Positions 49,694-59,922 are shown, counted from the stretch's first letter. The stretch is DNA of 64,000 nt from Alteromonas aquimaris (GCF_026183695.1 NZ_JAPFRD010000010.1:467613-531612), one strand, 5' to 3'. Notes: a model not told the origin generated them from the sequence alone. A program made the numbers and translations.

Positions 49694-51250
49694 TTATTGT
49701 TGTTCTAAATCGGCGTAATCATGTTGTACCTGCATGAATAAATCAATGTTTTCAAGCAAGTAAGAAACTAAACGAGGATCGAAATGTTTACCCGACTCCT
49801 CTTTTAGCGTGTTCTTCACTTTATCCACCGGCCATCCGTTTTTGTAAGGCCGTTTATTAAGTAAGGCGTCAAATACATCGACTAAAGCAGCGATTCTGCT
49901 CTCAAGTGCAATTTCCTTCTCTTTTAACCCATCCGGATAACCCGTTCCGTCCCACCGCTCGTGATGTTGCTTGGCCAAGGTGGCGGCAAGCTGAATCGTT
50001 GGCTTGTCTGAATCTTTAAGGATTTGATAACCAAACTCAGCGTGTCGACGAATTTGAAACATTTCGGTCTCGGTAAGCGGATCTGTTTTGTGTAATATAG
50101 CGGGTGAAATCAGCGCATTGCCTACATCGTGCAATGGAATGGCCAACATCAGCGTTTTCACCCGCCGTTCTTCCATTTTAAGGCCTCTGGCAAATAGCTC
50201 TGCCATTTTCACCATTCTTTCAATATGCCGGTTACCCTGCGGTTCATGATCAAGCGCTTTACTTAAACGTTCGATCACTTCGCGTTGCGTGTCTTCTATT
50301 TCGTTGGTTAACAACAGGTTTTCAAATGCTATTTGCACATTGTCGGAAAACAGCTTCACCAGACGTTTATCCGTTTCCCCTACTTTCCTGGACAGGCCTG
50401 TCAGATAGAGTAAGGAACCATTTCGATTTTTACTGTCACAATACGCCACCACGTAATCTTCGCCGTAAACAATCTGCTTGGTACGCAATGCTTCTTTACA
50501 CAACGCATACACATTTTCATCCACCGCAGCCTTTAACTTCAGGCCTTCCTTGTCTGCATACTCACCGTTTCCCGCGAAAACATAGAGATCGTCAGTTGTA
50601 TGTTTACCAAATGGCTTGGGTAGCACCACGGCAGTGGTAATATAGGCCGCATCTTTGGCACACCCTAATATTGATGAGAGTTGCTGAATAAGGCCTTGGA
50701 TAAATTTTTCAAGTGAATAGGTGGCAAATAAATCCGTCGAGGCATCGATGATTTTTTCAAGACCTGCACGATTCTCTTCAATCGAAATAATGTCGCGATA
50801 CGAGCGCAATGCAGCGATGATCACGGTAAATAATTTTTGCGCGGTAAGTTCAGTTTTGGATTTATAGTCATTAATGTCGTAATTGATAATGACATGCTTT
50901 TCCGGGGCCTGACCAGGTTGGCCAGTACGTAAAATGATTCGGGTAAAGTGGTTATCTAATTCATCTCTGACAAACTGGGTAACTTCAAGCCCCGCTTCAT
51001 CCGTCTCCATGACAACATCCAACAGGACGACAGCGATATCATCATGTTCCCGGAACAACTTTTTTGCTTCAGCTCCTGAATACGCACTGATAAATTTGAG
51101 GCGTTTTCCATTTAAAATAAAATCACTCAAAGCCAACTTAGTGACCGCATGAACTTCCGGTTCATCGTCAACTACTAACACCTTCCAAAAACCTAATTCT
51201 TCGATGGGGGGTTCGTCGGTATCTTCAGCGAATAACAGGTCATCATTCAT
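49694..51250 (-). CDS. Response regulator with DUF3369 and HD-GYP domains
   Basis: A 518-residue protein. The receiver domain (about 18 to 150) has LVVDDEPEVH and the phosphoacceptor Asp in VVLLDVVME. A DUF3369-type region follows (about 155 to 320). The HD-GYP domain (about 325 to 500) has HDVGNALISPAILHK and HHERWDGTGYPDG. The usual HDxGK is HDVGN here, and the GYP triad is intact, so c-di-GMP phosphodiesterase activity is likely but not assured. The gene sits inside the hemA-prfA-prmC-SirB2-kdsA run, an odd place. No partner kinase is nearby. Confidence 0.93.
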   Translation of the reverse strand: MNDDLLFAEDTDEPPIEELGFWKVLVVDDEPEVHAVTKLALSDFILNGKRLKFISAYSGAEAKKLFREHDDIAVVLLDVVMETDEAGLEVTQFVRDELDNHFTRIILRTGQPGQAPEKHVIINYDINDYKSKTELTAQKLFTVIIAALRSYRDIISIEENRAGLEKIIDASTDLFATYSLEKFIQGLIQQLSSILGCAKDAAYITTAVVLPKPFGKHTTDDLYVFAGNGEYADKEGLKLKAAVDENVYALCKEALRTKQIVYGEDYVVAYCDSKNRNGSLLYLTGLSRKVGETDKRLVKLFSDNVQIAFENLLLTNEIEDTQREVIERLSKALDHEPQGNRHIERMVKMAELFARGLKMEERRVKTLMLAIPLHDVGNALISPAILHKTDPLTETEMFQIRRHAEFGYQILKDSDKPTIQLAATLAKQHHERWDGTGYPDGLKEKEIALESRIAALVDVFDALLNKRPYKNGWPVDKVKNTLKEESGKHFDPRLVSYLLENIDLFMQVQHDYADLEQQ

Positions 51251-51303
51251 GTTATTTATACTCTTTTTACCGCTTTGCTATTTGCATACTACTGCAAGTT
51301 CAA

Positions 51304-52143
51304 TTATTCGCAAGTGCACCAGCGTCCAAAGGTGACGCGGTCGAGCAAATTTATGTCTTTAATAGTGGTGACATCGCTAAAGCCATGTCGGGCAAATATT
51401 TCTCTCACAGCAACTCCCTGTTCGAAACCATGTTCCATCAACAATATACCGTTGTCGGTCAAATGGGCGGAGGCACCAGCGAGGATCTGATGTATATCAT
51501 CCAATCCATCTTCACCTGCGGTTAATGCAGAGGTGGGTTCGAAGCGCACATCACCTTGCGCTAAATACTCACTTGCTGATTCTACATAAGGGGGATTACT
51601 GACGATGACATTGAAGGTTTGATTCCTAAGTGCAGAAAACCAATCACTTTGCATAAAGGTAACATTGGAAATTTGATTTAGTAAGGCATTTGATTTTGCC
51701 AACGCGATGGCATCTGGCACCTTATCCACTCCGATCACGTCAGCATCTGGCAGTTCACTTGCTAACGCAATAGCGATAGCACCTGTTCCGGTACCTAAAT
51801 CCAGAATCACTGGGTTATCGATATTATTTAGCGCAAGGGTCTTTTCTACAATTAACTCGGTTTCCGGGCGTGGAATTAAGGTGGCGGCAGAAACGTTAAA
51901 TGTAAGCGACCAAAATTCCTGATATCCGCGCAAATAAGCAATGGGTTTGCCTTGTTTGCGTTGCGCAACCAATTCCATGAAACGCTCAAGATGTGATGCA
52001 GTAATTTCTCGCTCAGGCCAGGTATAAAGATAACTTTGGGATTCCCCCAGACAGTGACAGAGCAGAGCCCGTGAATCAATCGAGGGAGACTCTGTCCCCA
52101 CGAGCTCTTGTTGTGCCCACCGTAGCGCCTGTTCGATGCGCAT
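51304..52143 (-). CDS. prmC: Peptide chain release factor N5-glutamine methyltransferase
   Basis: Methylates the Gln of the GGQ motif in release factors. The N-terminal helical domain (about 1 to 90) leads to a SAM-binding class I fold with VILDLGTGTGAIAIALA (about 112 to 128) and the catalytic NPPYVES (about 180 to 186). A GTG just before ATG 52143 is an alternative start; length is 279. It lies seven bases after the prfA stop, so is cotranscribed with its substrate gene, as in E. coli. Confidence 0.97.
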   Translation of the reverse strand: MRIEQALRWAQQELVGTESPSIDSRALLCHCLGESQSYLYTWPEREITASHLERFMELVAQRKQGKPIAYLRGYQEFWSLTFNVSAATLIPRPETELIVEKTLALNNIDNPVILDLGTGTGAIAIALASELPDADVIGVDKVPDAIALAKSNALLNQISNVTFMQSDWFSALRNQTFNVIVSNPPYVESASEYLAQGDVRFEPTSALTAGEDGLDDIHQILAGASAHLTDNGILLMEHGFEQGVAVREIFARHGFSDVTTIKDINLLDRVTFGRWCTCE

Positions 52144-52149
52144 CACAAT

Positions 52150-53235
52150 CTATTCGTCTGAGAGCGAGGCAAGTAAATCAGCCTGATGTTCCTGCCTGAT
52201 AGGCTCTACCAGCGCAGCCAGATCGCCTTCCACTACTTCATCCAGCTTGTACAATGTCAGGTTGATGCGGTGATCCGTGACCCTGCCCTGAGGGAAGTTA
52301 TACGTCCGAATGCGCTCAGAACGGTCGCCACTCCCTACCAGATTGCGTCGTGTAGTGGCTTCTTCTTTCGCCCGCTTTTCTTCTTCAATTTGGTTCAACC
52401 GTGCCTGTAAAACAGACATCGCCTTGGCGCGATTCTTATGCTGAGAACGCTCATCCTGACACTCTACTACTAAGCCAGTAGGCAAATGCGTGATACGAAT
52501 AGCAGAGTCAGTTTTGTTAACGTGCTGTCCCCCGGCTCCGGAGGCTCGGAAAGTGTCAACTCTCAGTTCTGCCGGATTGATCTCAATGGCTTGTGACTCG
52601 GGAATCTCGGGCAACACCGCCACTGTGCATGCTGATGTATGAATTCGCCCCTGAGATTCTGTTTCAGGCACCCGTTGAACACGGTGACCGCCAGACTCAA
52701 ATTTCATTACCCCATAAACGCCTTCACCTGAAAGATTGGCGATAACCTCTTTAAATCCACCATGCTCGCCTTCATTTGCACTTACCAATTCGACTTTCCA
52801 ACCACGGGATTCAGCATAACGGCTATACATTCTGAACAAGTCCCCAGCGAAAATAGCCGCTTCATCCCCCCCGGCTCCTGCACGAATTTCTAAAAAGCAG
52901 TTATGATCGTCGTTAGGATCCTTTGGCAGAAGTAATATTTGCAATTCGCTTTCAAGGCTTTCTAATTGTGCTTTCGCTTCTTTTATCTCTTCCTGCGCCA
53001 TCTCACGCATTTCAGCATCATCTTCATTTAACATTTCTTGGGCTGATTCAAGATTTTTTTGCGCTTGCTGATAAGCGTTAAAGCCGGCCACTACATCCTC
53101 TAACTGGCTGAACTCCTTTGATAAATTCCTGAATTTATCTTGATTTCCAATCACCTCCGGATCGCCAAGCAGCGCTTGCACTTCATCAAAACGTTCTACC
53201 AGATTTTCGAGTTTTCTAATGACCGATTCTTTCAT
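52150..53235 (-). CDS. prfA: Peptide chain release factor 1
   Basis: Recognises UAA and UAG. The stop-codon tripeptide PxT is PET in [17 protein letters not shown] (about 185 to 200). The peptidyl-hydrolysis GGQ is in [16 protein letters not shown] (about 228 to 243). Length 361 is close to the enterobacterial 360. It stands between hemA and prmC in the conserved order. Confidence 0.98.
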   Translation of the reverse strand: MKESVIRKLENLVERFDEVQALLGDPEVIGNQDKFRNLSKEFSQLEDVVAGFNAYQQAQKNLESAQEMLNEDDAEMREMAQEEIKEAKAQLESLESELQILLLPKDPNDDHNCFLEIRAGAGGDEAAIFAGDLFRMYSRYAESRGWKVELVSANEGEHGGFKEVIANLSGEGVYGVMKFESGGHRVQRVPETESQGRIHTSACTVAVLPEIPESQAIEINPAELRVDTFRASGAGGQHVNKTDSAIRITHLPTGLVVECQDERSQHKNRAKAMSVLQARLNQIEEEKRAKEEATTRRNLVGSGDRSERIRTYNFPQGRVTDHRINLTLYKLDEVVEGDLAALVEPIRQEHQADLLASLSDE

Positions 53236-53273
53236 ACGTAAGTACTAAACCTTTCACAAATAGTGATAATAAT

Positions 53274-54548
53274 TTATTTTTCGTTCTGATTGATATCAGA
53301 AGACAGTTCCAGTGCTTGTTCCAGCCACTGCGTGATATTGGTGTTATTCTCTGCTGCCGCCTCGCGCAGCACACGAGTGGGCCCATGCATCAATGCATTG
53401 GTTAATTTGTAAGCCAGCTCCTGCATGACATCGTCGGCAGCCTTGCCTTCCTGTAACTGATTTACCGCGCGAGATACCAACTGATCGCGTTGCGCTAAAC
53501 TGCGTTGCCGATATTGTTTTACCAAATCTATAGATTGCTGTGATAGTTGCCAGTTAAGGAAATTATCTACGTACAACGCGATAATTTTTTCAGCTTCCTG
53601 GGCTGCCATTTCTCGTGATGCGAGATTCTTTTCCACAATATGCTGAAGATCATCGACGGTATACAAATACGCGTCACCTAGCTCATTCACCTGTGCTTCA
53701 ATGTCGCGAGGCACGGCTAAATCTACTAAGAAGATAGGTCGGTTTCGACGCTGTTTCAACGCATCTTCAACCATTCCTTTACCAATCAACGGCAACTGAC
53801 TGGCGGTAGAACTTATTACAATATCATACTCTTTTAACTGCGCCGGAAGCTGAGAAAGTGTTAACACTTTAGCCCCTAGTTTATCTGCCAGATTCTGGGC
53901 CCGTGCCACGGTGCGATTTGCCACGGCAATCTGAACAACGCCCTGCTCTTTTAAATGCTGCGCAACCAGTTCAATTGTTTCTCCAGCACCCACCAATAAT
54001 ACTGCACGCTTTGGTAATGCGGAAAAAATATGTTTGGCGAGTTGAACGGCGGCAAAGGCTACCGACACTGCATTAGCACCAATATCCGTATCTGTGCGCA
54101 CTTTTTTCGCTACAGCAAAGGTTTGCTGGAAGAGCTTTTCAAACCCCGAACCGACCATTCCTGAATGCTTCGCGTCAGTATAGGCTTGCTTAACCTGACC
54201 TAAAATCTGCGGTTCGCCTAATATTAACGAATCCAGACCACTGGCAACGCGCATGACATGCTGGACAGCATGTTGATCAAGATAGCAGTAACTATGTGAG
54301 ATGATCTCTTGATGAGATAATCGATGAAAAGACGCTAACCACTCGCTCACTGATTCCATTGCCAGTTGCGGTGCTTCTACGTAAATTTCGGTTCGATTAC
54401 AGGTCGAAACGATCACCGCTTCCTGCACTCCAGGCAATGCCTTCAGAGATGCCAGCGCTGCCACCATCGAGTCTGGCGTAAACGCCACTTTCTCGCGTAG
54501 TTCAACAGGTGCAGTTGTGTGATTAATTCCGAGGGCTAGTAAGGTCAT
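53274..54548 (-). CDS. hemA: Glutamyl-tRNA reductase
   Basis: First step of the C5 route to heme: reduces glutamyl-tRNA to glutamate-1-semialdehyde with NADPH. The front GINHTTAPVELREKVAF (about 7 to 23), the catalytic Cys in STCNRTEIYVE (about 48 to 58), the NADPH fold GAGETIELVAQHL (about 189 to 201) and a helical dimer domain at the end are all present. Length 424 is normal. It is divergent from lolB as in other gammaproteobacteria. A TACAAT on the minus strand at 54578 to 54583 may be its -10. Confidence 0.98.
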   Translation of the reverse strand: MTLLALGINHTTAPVELREKVAFTPDSMVAALASLKALPGVQEAVIVSTCNRTEIYVEAPQLAMESVSEWLASFHRLSHQEIISHSYCYLDQHAVQHVMRVASGLDSLILGEPQILGQVKQAYTDAKHSGMVGSGFEKLFQQTFAVAKKVRTDTDIGANAVSVAFAAVQLAKHIFSALPKRAVLLVGAGETIELVAQHLKEQGVVQIAVANRTVARAQNLADKLGAKVLTLSQLPAQLKEYDIVISSTASQLPLIGKGMVEDALKQRRNRPIFLVDLAVPRDIEAQVNELGDAYLYTVDDLQHIVEKNLASREMAAQEAEKIIALYVDNFLNWQLSQQSIDLVKQYRQRSLAQRDQLVSRAVNQLQEGKAADDVMQELAYKLTNALMHGPTRVLREAAAENNTNITQWLEQALELSSDINQNEK

Positions 54549-54667
54549 TCAATTTCATACTGACAGAGTCGGAGCGCATTGTACGAAAAACGCAAATTGA
54601 TTGAAAGTACAGATGCATTTGTGTTCCTATAACCACCATAAAAACACACGTAAATCGAAAATTTTTT

Positions 54668-55276
54668 ATGCAATTTTATTTGCGATACATTTTAGTGTTC
54701 TCACTACTCACCCTGTACGGATGTTCATCCTTACCTGAGGGACCTAAGGAAGCGGTAAACCTGCCAAAGCAAGTTGCTGCGTTGGAAAAAGTGACCGCCT
54801 GGCAACTAAAAGGGAAAATGGCCATTCGAAACCACCAAGAGGCAGTAAGTGCCAATGTCAGATGGGATGTTCAGCGCAACAACTTTCATTTTACGCTGAC
54901 AAATTTTTTAGGTATTACCTTGGTAGATATGGTGGCACAGCCCGGATTAGCTACGCTGACCGCGAATGATACTGAATATACTCATCATAATGCCAGTGAG
55001 CTAATTGCCCAGGTTACCGGATGGGATATACCCCTTGCGGATTTATTGGCCTGGGTAAAAGGTCTACCTAAGCATAAAGATTATTATACCCTGTCTGAAC
55101 ATGGTCTGTTACGTTCCCTTGCGCCTGCATGCAATCGGTGTCATGACTGGCAAATCGTTTACGATAATTACGCTAAAATCGGCGAGGTGTGGCTTCCGCA
55201 TAGCCTTGTTATGACCCGCGCTGATGACCCTAAACAATTTATTAAAATTCGGATTTCTGAATGGATAATCTATTAG
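54668..55276 (+). CDS. lolB: Outer-membrane lipoprotein receptor LolB
   Basis: Final step of the Lol pathway, receiving lipoproteins from LolA and inserting them into the outer membrane. The signal ends with the lipobox LLTLYGC (cysteine at about 19), followed by SSLPEGP. The beta-barrel-like fold contains WQLKGKMAIRN (about 45 to 55) and WDIPLADLLAWVKGLP. Length 202 is typical. It overlaps ispE by 16 bases, giving the conserved lolB-ispE-prs unit. No strong ribosome site precedes ATG. Confidence 0.95.
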   Translation: MQFYLRYILVFSLLTLYGCSSLPEGPKEAVNLPKQVAALEKVTAWQLKGKMAIRNHQEAVSANVRWDVQRNNFHFTLTNFLGITLVDMVAQPGLATLTANDTEYTHHNASELIAQVTGWDIPLADLLAWVKGLPKHKDYYTLSEHGLLRSLAPACNRCHDWQIVYDNYAKIGEVWLPHSLVMTRADDPKQFIKIRISEWIIY

Positions 55277-56130
55277 ACGATTGGTGGCCAAGCCCGGCGA
55301 AACTTAATCTTTTCTTACATATTCTTGGACGAAATCAAAAGGGTTACCATCTGTTACAAACCCTGTTTCAGATGTTGGATGTTGGGGACCGACTCGCATT
55401 TAAGCTTACAAATGATGCAAAAATCAGCTTATCTACCCCCCTAAAGGGTGTCCCTGAGGAGGAAAATCTCATCATTCGGGCAGCCAAGCTGCTGCAGTCT
55501 ACCTGTGGCATTAGCAAAGGTGTGACCATTACACTGGATAAACACCTTCCGATGGGAGGGGGTATTGGGGGCGGCTCCTCGAATGCTGCAACCACCCTGG
55601 TTGCATTGAACGAGCTTTGGAACTGTAAACTAAACAACACACAGTTGGCGGAACTTGGCTTAGCTTTGGGTGCCGACGTGCCTATATTTATTCATGGCCA
55701 GACCGCATTCGCCAGTGGTGTGGGTGAACAAATTTTTCCCATACAGTTGCCGTCACAATGGTATCTGGTGGCTAATCCTGGAATTCATGTGAGTACCGCT
55801 GAAGTCTTTGCCGCGCCTGAGCTTCCCCGAAATGCCAGCCCTATTCGCTGGGATAACTATAAATTTGAAGAAACGCGAAACGATTGCCAAACTTTCGTTA
55901 CAAACAGGCATCCCGAAGTTGCAAAATTATTACAGTGGTTGGTACACTACGCACCGTCGCGGATGACGGGCACGGGAGCGTGTGTGTTCGCCACCTTTGC
56001 AACTGAAGCGCAGGCCATGGAAATTCAGGCCAAATTACCTGAGAAATGGACCAGTTTTATTGCTAAAGGTGTGGAGCAATCGCCACTAAAAATAAAACAA
56101 CAAGCAGTGCGCGCCGCATCAGACATGTAG
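55261..56130 (+). CDS. ispE: 4-diphosphocytidyl-2-C-methyl-D-erythritol kinase
   Basis: GHMP kinase of the non-mevalonate isoprenoid pathway. The front WPSPAKLNLFLHILGRNQKGYH (about 8 to 29) holds the catalytic Lys; the ATP loop is PMGGGIGGGSSNAATTL (about 97 to 113) and DVPIFIHG and SRMTGTGACVFA are other family segments. Length 289 is normal. Overlap with lolB by 16 bases suggests translational coupling. tRNA-Gln follows 11 bases after its stop, so the tRNA is likely processed from the same transcript. Confidence 0.97.
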   Translation: MDNLLDDWWPSPAKLNLFLHILGRNQKGYHLLQTLFQMLDVGDRLAFKLTNDAKISLSTPLKGVPEEENLIIRAAKLLQSTCGISKGVTITLDKHLPMGGGIGGGSSNAATTLVALNELWNCKLNNTQLAELGLALGADVPIFIHGQTAFASGVGEQIFPIQLPSQWYLVANPGIHVSTAEVFAAPELPRNASPIRWDNYKFEETRNDCQTFVTNRHPEVAKLLQWLVHYAPSRMTGTGACVFATFATEAQAMEIQAKLPEKWTSFIAKGVEQSPLKIKQQAVRAASDM

Positions 56131-56141
56131 TTTTTTACAAT

Positions 56142-56217
56142 TGGGGTATAGCCAAGTTGGTAAGGCAGCGGGTTTTGATCCCGCCATTCGTAGGTTCGAG
56201 TCCTGCTACCCCAGCCA
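56142..56217 (+). tRNA. tRNA-Gln (anticodon TTG)
   Basis: A 76-base cloverleaf: acceptor TGGGGTA/TACCCCA, anticodon stem GCGGG/CCCGC around TTTTGAT (TTG), T-arm GGTTCGAGTCC and an encoded CCA at 56215-56217. It lies between ispE and prs on the same strand, with no separate promoter visible. Confidence 0.97.
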
Positions 56218-56249
56218 CCTCTTCTCAAAAACGCACTGAGGAATAACTT

Positions 56250-57197
56250 GTGCCAGACATGAAGCTCTTTGCAGGTAATGCAGTACCAGAACTTGCCCAG
56301 AAGGTCGCTGACCGCCTTTATACTAAACTGGGTAAAGCCAGTGTTGGCAGATTCAGCGACGGTGAAATCAGCGTCGAAATACATGAGAACGTCCGTGGAT
56401 CGGACGTTTTTATTATTCAGTCTACCTGCGCACCGACGAACGATAACCTGATGGAGCTGATCGTGATGATTGATGCCTTGCGTCGAGCATCGGCCGGAAG
56501 GATCACCGCGGTTATTCCTTATTTTGGCTATGCCAGACAAGACCGCCGGGTGCGTTCCGCTCGGGTCCCCATTACCGCTAAGGTAGTGGCTGACTTCCTA
56601 TCCAATGTGGGTGTTGATCGTGTTTTAACTATCGACTTACATGCTGAACAGATTCAGGGCTTCTTTGATGTACCGGTTGATAACGCGTTCGGCACCCCTA
56701 TCCTGATGGCTGATATGATGAAACGGGATTTCGTTGACCCTGTCGTTGTATCGCCTGATATTGGCGGGGTGGTTAGAGCGCGCGCAACCGCAAAACTGTT
56801 AAACGATACAGACTTGGCCATTATCGATAAACGTCGTCCGAAAGCCAACGTCGCGCAGGTGATGAACATTATCGGTGATGTTAAGGACCGCGACTGTATT
56901 ATTGTAGATGATATGATAGATACAGGTGGTACCTTAGCAAAAGCCGCGGAAGCACTAAAAAACCACGGCGCCCGTAAAGTCTATGCTTACGCAACTCACG
57001 CTATATTCTCGGGGAATGCGGCAAAGAATCTGAAAGATTCTATGATTGATGAGATCATTGTTACCGATAGCATTCCATTACAAGATGATATGCGCGCGAT
57101 TGACAAAGTGAAGCAATTAACGCTGTCAGAAATGCTGGCGGAGACCATTCGTCGTATCAGTAATGAAGAATCAATCTCGGCAATGTTCGAATATTAA
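56250..57197 (+). CDS. prs: Ribose-phosphate pyrophosphokinase
   Basis: Makes PRPP from ribose-5-phosphate and ATP, used for purines, pyrimidines, histidine and NAD. It starts with GTG at 56250, GAGGA seven bases before, giving (M)[15 protein letters not shown]. The ATP/ribose loop is [20 protein letters not shown], and the PRPP loop is [18 protein letters not shown] (about 216 to 233). FGYARQDRR is the flexible catalytic loop. Length 315 is the family norm. It is part of the lolB-ispE-tRNA-prs transcript and ends at a clear terminator. Confidence 0.98.
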   Translation: MPDMKLFAGNAVPELAQKVADRLYTKLGKASVGRFSDGEISVEIHENVRGSDVFIIQSTCAPTNDNLMELIVMIDALRRASAGRITAVIPYFGYARQDRRVRSARVPITAKVVADFLSNVGVDRVLTIDLHAEQIQGFFDVPVDNAFGTPILMADMMKRDFVDPVVVSPDIGGVVRARATAKLLNDTDLAIIDKRRPKANVAQVMNIIGDVKDRDCIIVDDMIDTGGTLAKAAEALKNHGARKVYAYATHAIFSGNAAKNLKDSMIDEIIVTDSIPLQDDMRAIDKVKQLTLSEMLAETIRRISNEESISAMFEY

Positions 57198-57203
57198 TTA
57201 TTT

Positions 57204-57232
57204 GGCCATCGGTATGCTGCCGATGGCCTTTT
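57204..57232 (+). terminator. Terminator after prs
   Basis: GGCCATCGG and CCGATGGCC form a perfect nine-base-pair stem around TATGCTG, followed by TTTT. Confidence 0.85.
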
Positions 57233-57321
57233 CTCGTTGCACCAACCCTGCTATCACTTGATTTCCCCTCTCCCCTCTGCCTAAGATAAGATATTCTCTT
57301 TTACCGGCAGTAAAACGCGTT

Positions 57322-57741
57322 ATGACTAAACCACTATTTACTTTTGCAATAGGCTTAACCTTACTAGGTTGTTCCCCTGAGCTTTCATCAAATAATACTC
57401 CGCCTGTTGCCGTCGAAGAAGCCAGCGTTCAGCCCCAGGAGGTAAAAATGAAAGCACCGAAACAGGAAAAAAGCGATAAAGGCATAATGCAAAGTATGAC
57501 GGGCACTGTTGTATATAAAAATCTTGAAGGGGGTTTTTATGGTTTCATCAATGAAAACAATGAAAAATTCACCTTCCAAAAATTGCCTCAGGAATTTAAC
57601 AAGCACGGTCTAAAAATCAAAGTGTGGGGTAAGCCGCGTAAAGATGTGATGACATTTACCCAGTATGGGACTGTGTTTGAAGTGGAAAAAGCCGAAATCA
57701 TTGACGATTCGCAAGTAAAACCAATTAACGACCGTCACTAA
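57322..57741 (+). CDS. Small hypothetical lipoprotein
   Basis: A 139-residue lipoprotein with a signal peptide ending in lipobox LLGC (cysteine at about 17). The next 45 residues are low-complexity, P- and K-rich. The C-terminal half (about 62 to 125), SMTGTVVYKNLEGGFYGFINENNEKFTFQKLP with FTQYGTVFEVEKAEI, looks like a small OB-type fold, similar in style to bacterial DUF4124 or stress proteins but not assigned. No strong ribosome site is seen. It is a single gene after the prs terminator, convergent with the next gene. Confidence 0.8.
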   Translation: MTKPLFTFAIGLTLLGCSPELSSNNTPPVAVEEASVQPQEVKMKAPKQEKSDKGIMQSMTGTVVYKNLEGGFYGFINENNEKFTFQKLPQEFNKHGLKIKVWGKPRKDVMTFTQYGTVFEVEKAEIIDDSQVKPINDRH

Positions 57742-57773
57742 ACTCTTCAGGCGGCTTTGGCACTTTGCCGTGC

Positions 57774-58364
57774 CTAGTTGTTGACTTGCCGAAGCTCGAC
57801 ACGTTGTATTTCATCGCCTACAAATGTGTAAAGCTCTGGCGAAAGCGAGTGAGTGTCTCCAAATCCGATTTCGTTGATGATACTGATCAAAGTACGTAGG
57901 TGTTCGGGGTTATCCTTGCGTGCGCATAACACAAAATTCTTATGCGTAAAGTTTATCACCACCTGGCCCCCCATTTGTTGTTCAACCCCGTGCCAGAAAC
58001 TGGGATACAAGATAGTGCACGCGGCCATTTCATCAAGACGTATCTCCCACACGGCTTCGCTGGCAATAACCTGACTATTTTGAATAGCTGCAAAACCTGT
58101 GTCCAGGCCTCGATCCCACATTTGTTCTTCGCTGATATTATGTTTAGCCATCAGCAACGGGCTTAGCGAAAGGTAATTCTCACCATCATCAATGGCAAAT
58201 GTGAGTAACAAATCATGGGTCAATACTTTATAAAACGGCATTGAGTCCGGTGATTGCTTGTGGATAGGTTCCAATTCTTTTAAATATTTACGGTTTTTAA
58301 TTCGTGGATAAATCACCACGTCCGCACTTTTTCTATTAAGTTGTTTTTTTATATATGACAGCAT
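57774..58364 (-). CDS. DUF1444-like protein
   Basis: A 196-residue protein without signal or membrane segments. It has the alternating pattern of DUF1444 (YtpQ) members: VLTHDLLLTFAIDDGENYLSLSPLLMAKHNISEEQMWDRGLDTGF (about 48 to 92) with a following W. My assignment is from memory of that pattern and is moderate. It lies 33 bases after the preceding lipoprotein stop, convergent. The function is unknown. Confidence 0.7.
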   Translation of the reverse strand: MLSYIKKQLNRKSADVVIYPRIKNRKYLKELEPIHKQSPDSMPFYKVLTHDLLLTFAIDDGENYLSLSPLLMAKHNISEEQMWDRGLDTGFAAIQNSQVIASEAVWEIRLDEMAACTILYPSFWHGVEQQMGGQVVINFTHKNFVLCARKDNPEHLRTLISIINEIGFGDTHSLSPELYTFVGDEIQRVELRQVNN

Positions 58365-58420
58365 CGGTTTGTCTTAGATTCGGCTTGCTTTGCTTTTAGT
58401 AAAGTATAGAGCAATGTAGG

Positions 58421-59797
58421 TTAGTTGTTTGGAATCGTGCTTTCAATGACTTGCCCGTTTTGTTTATAAATGACACCGGCTTTCATGACTAAATCCACGT
58501 GTTGTAATAAATTGATATAACGCAGGACATCACCCTTTACACCGATGATATCTGCACTTTTTCCTTCGCTAACTGAGCCAAAACTATCGCTCACCCCCAT
58601 CATTACCGCTGGCCACCAGGTCGCAGCGCGCAGCGTTTCCATCGGGGTCATAGCAAATTCTTCAACCCAAATCGCTAGTTCGTTCCAGGTGCTCTGACAA
58701 TGAAATTTGGTGGGTATACCACTGTCCGTTCCTGTTAAGAGCACCACTCCAGCTTCTTTCAATTGGGCAAATTTTCGTTTTAAGGTAGGTTTGCGTAGTG
58801 GGGTAAGCTGCATATAGGCAAGTGTTCCTGGCGCTTTCAACGACTGCCGGATGTCTTCTATAGTGTCGTCTCTAAGCCCGCGATGCCAACAGTTATTGTC
58901 TAACTTTTCCGGATTGGCTACGGTCAGCTCATAATTCCATAACCCTTCGATGGTGGGCGTCCAAAATAACGGCCCGCCTGCCACTCTTCCTGTTGCGGTT
59001 CTGGCGCGTAATGCCTGGATAATATCTTCATCATATTCAGGCGCTGTTGTGAGTCCAGTATGTTCAAAGTTATCCACGCCGATTTTCAGGCCGACTTTAA
59101 TTTCTTCAGGACGGTGAGAATGTGCAACAACTTTGAGGCCTCGCGCATGAGCTTGTTCGACAATCGTTTTAGCCGCGTTCAGCGGCATTTTGTCCTGATC
59201 CACTAGTTTTATGATATCTACGCCAGCATCGGCCAATTGATTGACTTTCTGTTTTGCTTCTTGGACTGTCTTTACTCCCCAGCGGTAGTGCTGAGTGCCG
59301 GGGTAAGGTTCGGCTTGTAAAAAAGGACCTGAAACATACAAGTGAGGGCCTGCCAGCTTCCCAGTTTCAATTTTATTTTTAAGGGTGATAGATTCTTCAA
59401 GTGGGGCACCGAGATCCCGTGCACTGGTGACCCCCGCCAATAATAATTGTAAAGCGCTGGCTGGCATGATTTCATCTTTTAAGCGGTTGCGATAGGTAGG
59501 ATGCCAGTGTTCATAATCGGCATGGCCATTTAACATCAGGTGCGCGTGGTTCTCCCACAGCCCTGGCAGCAGATCCATGCCTTCAGTGCTGACAACCTTA
59601 TACTCTGAGGGTACGTCTAGGGTGTTAATAGTACCTACCGCTTCGATAGTGTCATTATTTATTAGTATCACACTATTATGTAGGGGTTGGTGCCCAAAGC
59701 CATCTATGAGCCTGCCCCCCACTAACGCGGTTTTTGCCGCCATTGCTGAAAAAGACACGCATGCAATAAAAACCAACCCAGCTACTTTAAGAAACAT
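58421..59797 (-). CDS. Amidohydrolase family protein (exported)
   Basis: Metal-dependent hydrolase with a TIM barrel, 458 residues from ATG 59797 (a longer frame starts at TTG 59824). The signal peptide runs to about AMAA (about residue 20). Metal ligands are in WENHAHLML (HxH), VVAHSHRP, FEHTGLT and LLTGTDSGIP (Asp). These follow the imidazolonepropionase/ proline-dipeptidase-like branch of secreted amidohydrolases; the substrate cannot be told. GGAAA precedes ATG at ten bases. Its 5' flank faces the rplY promoter region. Confidence 0.9.
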   Translation of the reverse strand: MFLKVAGLVFIACVSFSAMAAKTALVGGRLIDGFGHQPLHNSVILINNDTIEAVGTINTLDVPSEYKVVSTEGMDLLPGLWENHAHLMLNGHADYEHWHPTYRNRLKDEIMPASALQLLLAGVTSARDLGAPLEESITLKNKIETGKLAGPHLYVSGPFLQAEPYPGTQHYRWGVKTVQEAKQKVNQLADAGVDIIKLVDQDKMPLNAAKTIVEQAHARGLKVVAHSHRPEEIKVGLKIGVDNFEHTGLTTAPEYDEDIIQALRARTATGRVAGGPLFWTPTIEGLWNYELTVANPEKLDNNCWHRGLRDDTIEDIRQSLKAPGTLAYMQLTPLRKPTLKRKFAQLKEAGVVLLTGTDSGIPTKFHCQSTWNELAIWVEEFAMTPMETLRAATWWPAVMMGVSDSFGSVSEGKSADIIGVKGDVLRYINLLQHVDLVMKAGVIYKQNGQVIESTIPNN

Positions 59798-59893
59798 ATT
59801 ATTTTTTCCGTTTTCTTTATTCAATTAACGGTATGCTAAAAAAACGTCCCTGCAAACCTTAATCCGCTACCTATCCTTTTTACTGCATAATAA

Positions 59894-59922
59894 TTGTATC
59901 TTATACGCCTAGGTGGTAGAAT
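59894..59922 (+). promoter_or_regulatory. rplY promoter
   Basis: TTGTAT (59894 to 59899), a 17-base spacer and TAGAAT (59917 to 59922), about 85 bases before the rplY ATG. The start of transcription would be near 59929. Confidence 0.65.
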
